From the NCBI GenBank assembly GCA_937136455.1, contig CAKZOO010000160.1:50771-114770 (forward strand): DNA of 64,000 bases. The letters run 5' to 3'. Under the pieces are notes generated by a model that saw only the letters and a list, made by a program, of their open reading frames with translations, did not search any database and had not been told where the DNA came from. Origin of the DNA: an uncultured Flavobacteriaceae bacterium. Lineage in GTDB: Bacteria; Bacteroidota; Bacteroidia; Flavobacteriales; Flavobacteriaceae. Position numbers and translations under genes: made by a program. The stretch's first letter is position 1. Each line of letters begins with the position of its first letter. This document shows positions 57,391-64,000 of the stretch, piece by piece.

Positions 57391-60036
57391 TCAAACAGTT
57401 CGCAAAAACCGAGCAAGTTTTTCGATGAACACTTTCTTCTGACCTCTAGTCATATCTTTAATATGGTTCTTTAAAGCAAGATTATTGAACATTTGAGATG
57501 CATTGTTCATCTTGCGAACCAAAGAAAGAGAATCATCACGATGTACATCTTTGAGAGCTTTGTCAGCTTTTTGACGCAGATCTTGTGGGACATCCCGTCC
57601 GTTACGATACCGATCATATTTTGCTACAAACTGAAGCATATTCAGATCTCTGAAGAACTTCTTAGTGTCTTTGGTTCGAATGTACGGCACACCCATTAGC
57701 TTCTGCATCTGAGGCATTTCCAGAATGGACTTAGGAAACTTAGAATACTGATGCAGGTAATAATGCATGTAGAGTGTCACCAGACGGTCTTTATCAGTAA
57801 TGATATCTTCTACAACCTTATCCAGACGTTCCCACATGGACAGCACACCTTGCTTGTCCAGTTTTTCAGCAATCCGTTTGTTATTCACGAGAACCATGTT
57901 TGGAGCATAGCTTTGCATGATACTAACGAGTTCTCTGTTGGGATAGTCTCCGTAGGAATTGATTTGGGTTTTGGTCAGATAGAGATATGTCGAAGGTTTT
58001 TGGACATACTCATTTTCACTGGCCCAAGTATCATACTCATCAAGAACGACTTTCGGATAACTCTTTGGTTTCTCTGATTTAATTGCCACAGGTGCAGTTC
58101 CATCTGTGGTTTGCTGAACCTTGGGAGCAGGCTTGGCCCGGATTTCAGGCTCATCAGCTTCAATGACATGATAGCCATGATCCTGGAGCCACTGTACAGC
58201 CATATCATACTGACCTTTCTTTTTGTGAATCACAAAAGCAGGAACTGGTTTGGCATTATCATTTCCGATCCAGGATTGATAGTTTAGTGATGAGTCCAAG
58301 TTGTAGTGTTTATGACTGGAATCAGGAACCATTACTGACTGAAACAAGAATTGAAAGTCTGTTTTGTTCAGAGCAGTGATCGTTTTGGCGACAATCACGG
58401 TCTTGCTCATCATCAAAGAGCAAAACTTTAGACCATCTTTCTTCCACCAGAGTTGATTGAGAGATGGTTTGGTTGGGATTTTGAGTTTATTCTCTTTGTC
58501 CAAACGCTTGATGATACTTAATTTTCTGCTGTTGTTGATGTGATAATATCCTCCAGCAGCACGGATGTTGGTGAGCATTTCCCATTTGGAATTATAATAC
58601 CCTGGGTTGGCACGAAGATCCAACGGCTGATCTGTGACTTCGCAAAGATCTTTCCACAGTTGGATGATATCCACACTCCAAGCAGAGATAATTTCTCTGC
58701 GTGGTCTCAATGTTAGTTCTGGGTTCTTTCGAGTAGGAGGGATAAAGGAATTTCTCCAGGCCATATGTTCTGGATAGACCTTAGCCCAGACCAAAGCACC
58801 AATATTGCTGAACTTGGTTCGGTCTATCAAACTTGTCACTATAAGGTTGTTTTTAAAGAGAAGACGAGCCAAGCTGTTCCAGCTTGCCGTGTTCTGATTA
58901 GGACTTTTGCGGTTGAAAATTTCAACCAGAGCAGAATCATCTGGAACCATATCTTTCAAATTACAAGTAAGATCCAGCACTTTTTTCCATTTTTGATAGA
59001 CAAAGTGAGGTTGAATTCCGATGGTTTTGGTTTGTTTCAGAACTTCCAGCATCGAAGTTTTGACAACCGGAATGGCCAGTTCCATGAAATGTTCTTGGAT
59101 GGTTTCCAGAGCAGAGGTGATCGACTCCAGAGAGCGTTCACTCATGTTCAGACCTTCACGAGTCGGAAGAGGTGTCAGAGTATTGGGAGCAAAACCAATA
59201 TAAATATCACCAAGGTGATTGGCGATATTCTGCAAGAATTCGTAATCTCTTGTATACTCATCACGTTGAGGGATATCATAACTGACGCCACCATACACAG
59301 CATAGATATTACCGTGTTTGTTTTCTTCATTGGTGATAAATTCAGTTGGAGCCAAAGAAGAAGATTTCACTAGTTGAGTAGTTGGAATATTGTTACCTTT
59401 ATCATCACCATCAAAATGGATATTGGCTTTGATTCCAGACATATAGAGAATGTCGATCAGGTACGTGTAAGCCCGAACTTTGTCTTGTACACTCTTGAAT
59501 GGAATGGAGACCATCAGACCTTTCTGATCGGTAGAAGCACCTTCAATAATGGGAGTATGACCAGGACCACCATCGTTATCATCATGAACACGGTGCATGA
59601 TGTGCATGTGCTTTTGACCATTGTGGTGGTTGGTTACGTTAAACGTATCTGTGTAAGCGAAGGGGGATTTAGATCCTAAACCAAAACCACCAGTAGCATC
59701 ATCATTATCCCGTTTGGTAGATCCACCATAGGTGAAATAGACGTTGGTGAAGGTCTCGCCAGGAGGGATCCCAGGACCATAGTCACGGATGATGAGGCCA
59801 GTTGTATCGTTGAAGTATATATCAATTGGTTTGTCCAGGCAATTACCCATACGATGCGCGTCCCAAGCATTGAAAGTGACTTCTTGTACCATGGATTTTA
59901 ATGGGTTTGCGTACAGTCCCGTAGAAAGCATTGACATGAGGATAGGGTCATTAGTCACGGTAGCTTTACCGATCTCACCTTTTTTTCCGATCAGGACATG
60001 ATCCTGTTCGAATTCCCGAGTGTCCATAACTTGCAT
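57391..60036 (-). CDS. rIIA-like protein with GHKL ATPase domain (881 aa)
   Basis: GHKL ATP-binding motifs are clear: N-box EVTFNAWDAHRMG, G1 IRDYGPGIPPGE, G2 GGFGLGSKSPFAYTD in the first ~110 residues, as in rIIA. The remaining ~770 residues are large and poorly defined. AGGAGAACAAAA precedes the ATG at 60036. It has its own upstream terminator at 60057-60094, so transcription must begin in the 60 bases between or read through. Confidence 0.85.
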   Translation of the reverse strand: MQVMDTREFEQDHVLIGKKGEIGKATVTNDPILMSMLSTGLYANPLKSMVQEVTFNAWDAHRMGNCLDKPIDIYFNDTTGLIIRDYGPGIPPGETFTNVYFTYGGSTKRDNDDATGGFGLGSKSPFAYTDTFNVTNHHNGQKHMHIMHRVHDDNDGGPGHTPIIEGASTDQKGLMVSIPFKSVQDKVRAYTYLIDILYMSGIKANIHFDGDDKGNNIPTTQLVKSSSLAPTEFITNEENKHGNIYAVYGGVSYDIPQRDEYTRDYEFLQNIANHLGDIYIGFAPNTLTPLPTREGLNMSERSLESITSALETIQEHFMELAIPVVKTSMLEVLKQTKTIGIQPHFVYQKWKKVLDLTCNLKDMVPDDSALVEIFNRKSPNQNTASWNSLARLLFKNNLIVTSLIDRTKFSNIGALVWAKVYPEHMAWRNSFIPPTRKNPELTLRPRREIISAWSVDIIQLWKDLCEVTDQPLDLRANPGYYNSKWEMLTNIRAAGGYYHINNSRKLSIIKRLDKENKLKIPTKPSLNQLWWKKDGLKFCSLMMSKTVIVAKTITALNKTDFQFLFQSVMVPDSSHKHYNLDSSLNYQSWIGNDNAKPVPAFVIHKKKGQYDMAVQWLQDHGYHVIEADEPEIRAKPAPKVQQTTDGTAPVAIKSEKPKSYPKVVLDEYDTWASENEYVQKPSTYLYLTKTQINSYGDYPNRELVSIMQSYAPNMVLVNNKRIAEKLDKQGVLSMWERLDKVVEDIITDKDRLVTLYMHYYLHQYSKFPKSILEMPQMQKLMGVPYIRTKDTKKFFRDLNMLQFVAKYDRYRNGRDVPQDLRQKADKALKDVHRDDSLSLVRKMNNASQMFNNLALKNHIKDMTRGQKKVFIEKLARFLRTV

Positions 60037-60056
60037 TTTTGTTCTCCTAACATAAA

Positions 60057-60094
60057 ATAAAAAACCCCTCTGCCGAACTACCAGCAGAAGGGTT
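60057..60094 (-). terminator. Rho-independent terminator upstream of rIIA
   Basis: On the minus strand AAACCCTTCTGC / GCAGAGGGGTTT (12 bp with one G-U) around a 10-base loop, then TTTTATTTT. It lies after structured RNA B, so it should end the thioredoxin/RNA B transcript. Confidence 0.88.
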
Positions 60095-60105
60095 TATTCT
60101 GTACA

Positions 60106-60198
60106 CTTTGGGTTGCCCCACTCTCTTGAGCTTGCTTAGATTCAGCTAGTTAGACTGTCTCACGGGCTGCCCTCAATGGGGGTCCATCCAACCCAAAG
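60106..60198 (-). ncRNA. Candidate structured RNA B between thioredoxin and the terminator
   Basis: A 93-base block without a gene, closed by a perfect 10-bp stem (CTTTGGGTTG 60106-60115 with CAACCCAAAG 60189-60198) stacked directly on a 5-bp stem (60116-60120 with 60177-60181). Inside, GGGCAGCCC can form a mini-hairpin on the minus strand, followed by GAGACAGTCTAAC. A separate hairpin (60221-60226 with 60229-60234) precedes it after the thioredoxin stop and a terminator follows 12 bases later, so it looks like a discrete RNA. Function unknown. Confidence 0.55.
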
Positions 60199-60237
60199 GA
60201 CGGAATTGACGTTAAAGACTCCTGGTAAACCAGGTGC

Positions 60238-60555
60238 TTAGACGTTTTCGTTAATCCAAGAACGAAGATCACTCTTGTTCATAGTTCCAACATAAATCTC
60301 ACGAACCATACCGTCGGTAAATAAAACCAAAGAAGGAACGGAGCGAATACCTAAATGTTGGGCTGTTTTTGGAACTTGTTCGATGTCCATTTCAGCAAAA
60401 CGAATATCTTTATTCATCTGTGAAGACATTTCTTCAAATGTAGGCTTCATTTGTTTACACGGTTGGCACCAAGAGCCAGTAAACATAATAATAATTGGTT
60501 CAAGATTTTCACGGACTTCTGATTGGAAATCAGCATCAGTAAGAGTTCGAATCAT
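60238..60555 (-). CDS. trx: Thioredoxin (105 aa)
   Basis: Active site WCQPC (residues 29-33; a variant of WCGPC) and cis-proline segment SVPSLVLF near 73. Length and fold pattern are normal. It would reduce NrdJ, the phage ribonucleotide reductase. Coupled to the MazG-like gene upstream (ATGA). Confidence 0.92.
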   Translation of the reverse strand: MIRTLTDADFQSEVRENLEPIIIMFTGSWCQPCKQMKPTFEEMSSQMNKDIRFAEMDIEQVPKTAQHLGIRSVPSLVLFTDGMVREIYVGTMNKSDLRSWINENV

Positions 60556-61100
60556 TGGATAGGTACTCCTTTTTGTATTGCATTAGATTCAGCAGCTTGA
60601 AGTTCTTTCCAGGCTTCCACGATATCAGTTAGATCTGGTGGAGCATAGTTAGGGCCTTTCATGATCTTACCATCTTCACGACGTACTGGATTACCTTTAT
60701 CATCTAGTTTGCTCATGTTTGATTTATGGACACGAACATAAGCTTCAATAATTAAAGGCAAAGGAATGTGAAGTTTTTGACTAACAGTTGAAACAATATC
60801 AGAAGCATCATCCAAGATATTTTGAATTTTTTGGTTTCGCTCTTTACTTATTAATTCTGGAGCATAAACTGGCATAGTATTATAAAAATGAGCTACAACA
60901 TAAATTACATCTGCTGTTTCTTTAAAAATTTGATGTATATTTTCATCTGAAAGTGTTTTTTCTTCATAAACTTCTCTTAGTTCTTTAGTCTCTTCTGTTA
61001 CCAAAGTAAGAGCCGTCCATTCAAAATCTAGTTTTCCACTCATAGCAGAAATAAATTCACGTTGCATTTTAAAGATTTCTGGAGGTAATTGAGTAAACAT
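60552..61100 (-). CDS. MazG-like nucleotide pyrophosphohydrolase (182 aa)
   Basis: All-alpha NTP-PPase pattern: VTEETKELREVYEE (metal-binding Glu pair), then KETADVIYVVAHFYN (E..D), then the phage-typical HKSNMSKLDDKGNPV and DGKIMKGPNYAPPDL. Start at 61100 (MFTQLPPEIF) with GAAGGAAACACTA upstream. Hydrolyses nucleoside triphosphates or alarmone-type nucleotides; with NrdJ and thioredoxin it forms a nucleotide metabolism set. Confidence 0.83.
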   Translation of the reverse strand: MFTQLPPEIFKMQREFISAMSGKLDFEWTALTLVTEETKELREVYEEKTLSDENIHQIFKETADVIYVVAHFYNTMPVYAPELISKERNQKIQNILDDASDIVSTVSQKLHIPLPLIIEAYVRVHKSNMSKLDDKGNPVRREDGKIMKGPNYAPPDLTDIVEAWKELQAAESNAIQKGVPIQ

Positions 61101-61124
61101 TAGTGTTTCCTTCATATTTATTGT

Positions 61125-61157
61125 TTGTGGTTTAGTTAATTATTAAATAAACCACAA
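61125..61157. promoter_or_regulatory. Perfect inverted repeat in a divergent promoter region
   Basis: TTGTGGTTTA (61125-61134) and TAAACCACAA (61148-61157), 13-base AT-rich spacer, in the 120-base gap between the leftward MazG-like gene and the rightward spike genes. Candidate operator or bidirectional hairpin terminator. The surrounding AT-rich sequence should also hold promoters in both directions, but I cannot assign them securely. Confidence 0.55.
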
Positions 61158-61220
61158 GAAAAGAGAGTAGACTATTTTAAAAATCTAAGTTAAAGAAATA
61201 AAAATATTAGGAGTTATACT

Positions 61221-61505
61221 ATGACATCTATTCGACTTGGTGAAAAAACTCATAACAATGTAGCTGAATTTGAACCAAGTGTTTTTCTTGGTTCTGCTCA
61301 GACTGTACGACAATTGACAAAAGGAGAAGCTTTAGTCAATGGAACTTGTAAGTGTTTAAATGTCGGTACAGCAGGAACAATTAATTTTACTGACTATGCA
61401 GGAGAAGATCATTCTAATTTTCCTGTAACTGTTGGATATAATCCAATTATGATTTCTGCTCTTTTGTCTGGTGGTACAGCAGATGATATCTGGGCTTTAT
61501 ACTAA
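61221..61505 (+). CDS. Small spike-base-like protein (94 aa)
   Basis: The pattern of a leading F.PS.F.G...V beta segment, then KCLNVGTAGTINFTDYAGEDH, then a final GGTADDIWALY resembles small phage proteins of the spike-base type (for example the RCAP_Rcc01079 family). TTAGGAGTTATACT precedes the ATG. Directly upstream of the tail spike, consistent with a base or adaptor. Confidence 0.6.
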   Translation: MTSIRLGEKTHNNVAEFEPSVFLGSAQTVRQLTKGEALVNGTCKCLNVGTAGTINFTDYAGEDHSNFPVTVGYNPIMISALLSGGTADDIWALY

Positions 61506-61523
61506 TTATAAAAGGTAGAAATT

Positions 61524-64000
61524 ATGCTTTTTGGTATTGGCGTGAATTTATGGCAAAATAATCTTTATTTGTCTAAATCGGGTTTATCCTCGATTGCTGA
61601 AGTTGATTTAGAAAATCAAACTTTGACTATTAAAGTCGTTAGCGTAAAGCATGATAATTCCTTTGGTCTTGCTCTTAATTCTATTACTTTACACAGAGAA
61701 AACCAAGATCCAGTTGTAGAACAGGATTTAATAAGTTTAGTTGGAACTCCTATTAGTCCTAATTTGGTTTCTGATGATACACCAGGAGTAAAAAGTTTTG
61801 CTGATGGACAGATTATTTCTGCATTAAGTGAACCTTTAGTTCCTAATGTAGTTTATGAAGTTGGTGTAAATGTAAATTCTGTTGATACAGGTGTAGGTTT
61901 ATATTACCCAGCAAATGGTGGATCTCCTTTTGAATCACCAAATCCTTCTGGTAAAGTTGGACAAGAAATACAAATCAAAGAAGCTAAAGATACAGACACA
62001 TTAGCTGTGTTACGAAAAAGTGGATCTGATAGTATTGATGTATCAGCATTGTCTGTTCGTGTTGCACAATGGACCATTGATCTTTCTTCTATTGTTGGAG
62101 GTTATAATGGTTCAGATCGTATATCCTGGGAAATTCAATCAGGAGAAGTAAAAGGTAAAGGATCTACTTATATTCCTACATCTGGAGTTTATTATGTATC
62201 TTCAAAAGCTAGTGGTGATGGAAATGGTGCACGAGAATTGCCCATGACAATTACACAAGCATTAGAAGCCGTAAAACCTGATGAAACAATACGTCTAATG
62301 GAAGGACGACATCGACCGTTTCAGGTTTCGGAAGTGTCAGGAACAAACGGCAACCCCATTATCCTGGAGCCTGATCCCGCTGTAGATGCGTCTCTGGTGG
62401 CCGTCGAGGGTGATCTTGCTTTACACGTCGAGGCTGGCGGCACTGGCATTGGCGTTCCTGCGGATTTCAATGACAACTTGGCAAATCGCCATGGGGTATT
62501 CTTTGAGCGTTGCGACTACTGGACGGTTCGCAATCTCAATATCCGAAACGTCTGGGGAAACGGCATTCAGGTTGTGGGTGGGACTTACGGCAACACATAC
62601 GGTAATTTTACTTTCACCGGGAACACCATCGAGGACACAGGTTCGTCTTCGATTCTGCTGCAAGGTAAACCCGGCACGGATCGACTGCTTAACATAGAAA
62701 CCACGCCTTTCCTGCAAAATTTCGTTATCACAGGCAACACTTGTCGGCGGTCAAATCAGCCTAATGCGTACTTTAACCACACTGATGGTGTAGGGTCAGA
62801 TACTGAAATGTTCAGCTTTGTCTGGGGCGTTGATGATATTGATGTGCAAGACAATGACTGCCGGGATGGGGCCAACTACGGCATCGACTTCAAGGCTGGC
62901 GTCAGCAACTTTATCTGCAAAAACAACATCGTTAAAAACTTTCGCAAGTATGGTATTTACTGCGACACGGCGAACCTTCATGTCACTGACGGCGATATCT
63001 CGAACAATACAGTCAGCGAATGCCAGATCGGCATCGCCATGTCTCGCGAGGCCGCGCCGGTTCCTGAATATGCAGATTACTCCACCGCTAAAGCTGCTTT
63101 GGGTGCGGGGTTCTTCCAGCAGACTCTCGACAGCATTGACGTGTATAACAACATCGTGTTCGATTGTGACGAGGCCGGTATTCGTTGCGAGCGTCATCCA
63201 ACTAAGGACGGGCCGGATGGCAGCTTCAATGCTGTGCGGTTCAGGTTTAACAATCTTGTCGATAACAATCGCTCAGGGACAACTAAAGATGTGTTCCTTG
63301 GCGGCTGGTTTGATGCAGATATGGTATCCGCTGGTATTGCCACAGGAATTGAATTTTCAGGCAACCTGATATGGAACAGCACATCAGACATCGATATCAC
63401 TGACGAGTTCACAGGGGAGGCTGAGGCTTCGGTCCTACAGAACTTCAACTTTGCTGATGGTGCGGGTACAGATCCTAATTTTGTGGACGCCGATAATGGC
63501 AACTTCACTCCACAAGCGGCGCAGGCATTGATTACCGTGACAACGGCCAGCCTGATCACCGGGAAATTCGGGTTGGACGCCAACGGCGAAACGCGCGTCC
63601 TTGGTCCGGTTGGTGCGGTATCGGCCACTCCTGATCCGGTCGTCATCAGCGCGGTTACAATCGGCACGTTGGCTGACGGCAATCTGCCGATATCTATTAC
63701 CGCAAGTGGTGCGGCGACGGGCAATGCGGTCTATTGGGTCATTGTGGCAGACGGCGCGACGGCACCGACAGCGGCAGAGATTGTAGCCGGGCAAGCATCG
63801 GGCGGCGGATCGCCAGTGGACAGCGGGAGCGGCACATGGCCGTCGCCGTTTACTGATACGCTGGTCGATGGGATCACCCTTGGCGATTACGTGTTGCACG
63901 CGACAATCACAAGCGCTGGCGGTAACAGCAATGTCGGCACCAGTGCGGCGTTTGAGATAGACACCGTTGTTGCGGCCACTCTTACACGCGGCACGACAAC
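61524..64000 (+). CDS. Tail spike with beta-helix, 3' end outside the window (at least 825 aa)
   Basis: Read directly: ATG at 61524 with AAAGGTAGAAATT upstream; open to 64000. Residues 1-220 form an N-terminal attachment domain (MLFGIGVNLWQNNLYLSKSG...), including a beta-sandwich. From about 225 GVYYVSSKASGDGNGARELP introduces a right-handed beta-helix of the pectate-lyase style with Asn-ladders (ENTIEDTGSSSIL, NNIVKNFRKYGIYC, NNIVFDCDEAGIRC). The visible end (ATPDPVVISAVTIGTLADG) starts an Ig-like domain. Composition turns GC-rich from about residue 262. Likely a polysaccharide-binding or -cleaving spike. Confidence 0.85.
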   Translation, partial: MLFGIGVNLWQNNLYLSKSGLSSIAEVDLENQTLTIKVVSVKHDNSFGLALNSITLHRENQDPVVEQDLISLVGTPISPNLVSDDTPGVKSFADGQIISALSEPLVPNVVYEVGVNVNSVDTGVGLYYPANGGSPFESPNPSGKVGQEIQIKEAKDTDTLAVLRKSGSDSIDVSALSVRVAQWTIDLSSIVGGYNGSDRISWEIQSGEVKGKGSTYIPTSGVYYVSSKASGDGNGARELPMTITQALEAVKPDETIRLMEGRHRPFQVSEVSGTNGNPIILEPDPAVDASLVAVEGDLALHVEAGGTGIGVPADFNDNLANRHGVFFERCDYWTVRNLNIRNVWGNGIQVVGGTYGNTYGNFTFTGNTIEDTGSSSILLQGKPGTDRLLNIETTPFLQNFVITGNTCRRSNQPNAYFNHTDGVGSDTEMFSFVWGVDDIDVQDNDCRDGANYGIDFKAGVSNFICKNNIVKNFRKYGIYCDTANLHVTDGDISNNTVSECQIGIAMSREAAPVPEYADYSTAKAALGAGFFQQTLDSIDVYNNIVFDCDEAGIRCERHPTKDGPDGSFNAVRFRFNNLVDNNRSGTTKDVFLGGWFDADMVSAGIATGIEFSGNLIWNSTSDIDITDEFTGEAEASVLQNFNFADGAGTDPNFVDADNGNFTPQAAQALITVTTASLITGKFGLDANGETRVLGPVGAVSATPDPVVISAVTIGTLADGNLPISITASGAATGNAVYWVIVADGATAPTAAEIVAGQASGGGSPVDSGSGTWPSPFTDTLVDGITLGDYVLHATITSAGGNSNVGTSAAFEIDTVVAATLTRGTT
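62310..64000 (+). other. GC-rich imported segment in the tail spike
   Basis: Up to about 62300 codons are AT-rich like other late genes; from about 62310 third positions become G/C-rich (GGC, CTG, AAC, GCC) without interruption of the frame, to the window end. The switch falls where the beta-helix begins, so the whole receptor-binding part seems to have been swapped in. Confidence 0.75.

Noticed and set aside
62421..63899. Minus-strand and alternate-frame ORFs in the spike region
   Set aside because: They are shadows of the uninterrupted plus-strand spike frame; long shadows are expected in GC-rich coding DNA.
1..64000. CRISPR arrays, insertion sequences, integrase or attachment sites
   Set aside because: No regularly spaced repeats, transposase or integrase genes were seen; the gene content is that of a strictly lytic phage.

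Overview
This window reads as about 64 kb of the genome of an N4-like podovirus (Schitoviridae). The diagnostic genes are a 3,617-residue virion RNA polymerase (28293-39143), a two-subunit T7-type RNA polymerase (RNAP1 at 3349-4131, RNAP2 at 380-1576), an N4-gp56-type major capsid protein, a 794-residue portal, and an N4-type replication block (Pol I, Dda/RecD-like helicase, AEP primase fused to an ATPase, RecA-like ATPase, SSB). The Rz/Rz1 spanin pair implies a Gram-negative host. A class II (NrdJ) ribonucleotide reductase together with a thioredoxin resembles the gene content reported for marine roseobacter N4-like phages; host and habitat are inference only.

Layout. 1-8413 (minus strand) is the early region: many small genes, RNAP1/RNAP2, a tRNA-Leu(UAA), a candidate structured RNA, and three near-identical hairpins that look like promoters for the virion RNA polymerase. 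8414-8795 is a divergent control region. 8796-39143 (plus strand) is the late morphogenesis block: appendage/tail fibre, terminase, connector, holin-amidase-spanin lysis cassette, portal, scaffold, capsid, internal virion proteins and finally the giant vRNAP. 39140-61100 (minus strand) is the replication/metabolism block, read towards the vRNAP and convergent with it: thioredoxin and MazG-like enzyme, rIIA/rIIB-like genes, small genes with several decayed reading frames, NrdJ, helicase, DNA polymerase, nuclease, primase, ATPase, SSB and a RusA-like protein. 61221-64000 (plus strand) carries a small spike-base-like protein and a beta-helix tail spike that runs off the window.

How it works together (established for N4, inferred here): vRNAP is injected with the DNA and reads hairpin promoters in the early region; early products include RNAP1/RNAP2, which would transcribe the middle (replication) genes; late genes are probably read by host RNA polymerase.

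Most notable: (i) the hairpin promoters matched to the encoded vRNAP; (ii) a DNA polymerase split into two separately started genes around an HNH endonuclease gene; (iii) a second HNH gene inserted so that a duplicated stop/start junction keeps both neighbours intact; (iv) two or three undescribed structured RNA candidates; (v) GC-rich foreign modules grafted onto the ends of both tail-fibre genes; (vi) an amber-interrupted gene flanked by two stubs that share the same N-terminus. Open reading frames shorter than 60 codons with good ribosome-binding sites were located by reading the sequence directly.
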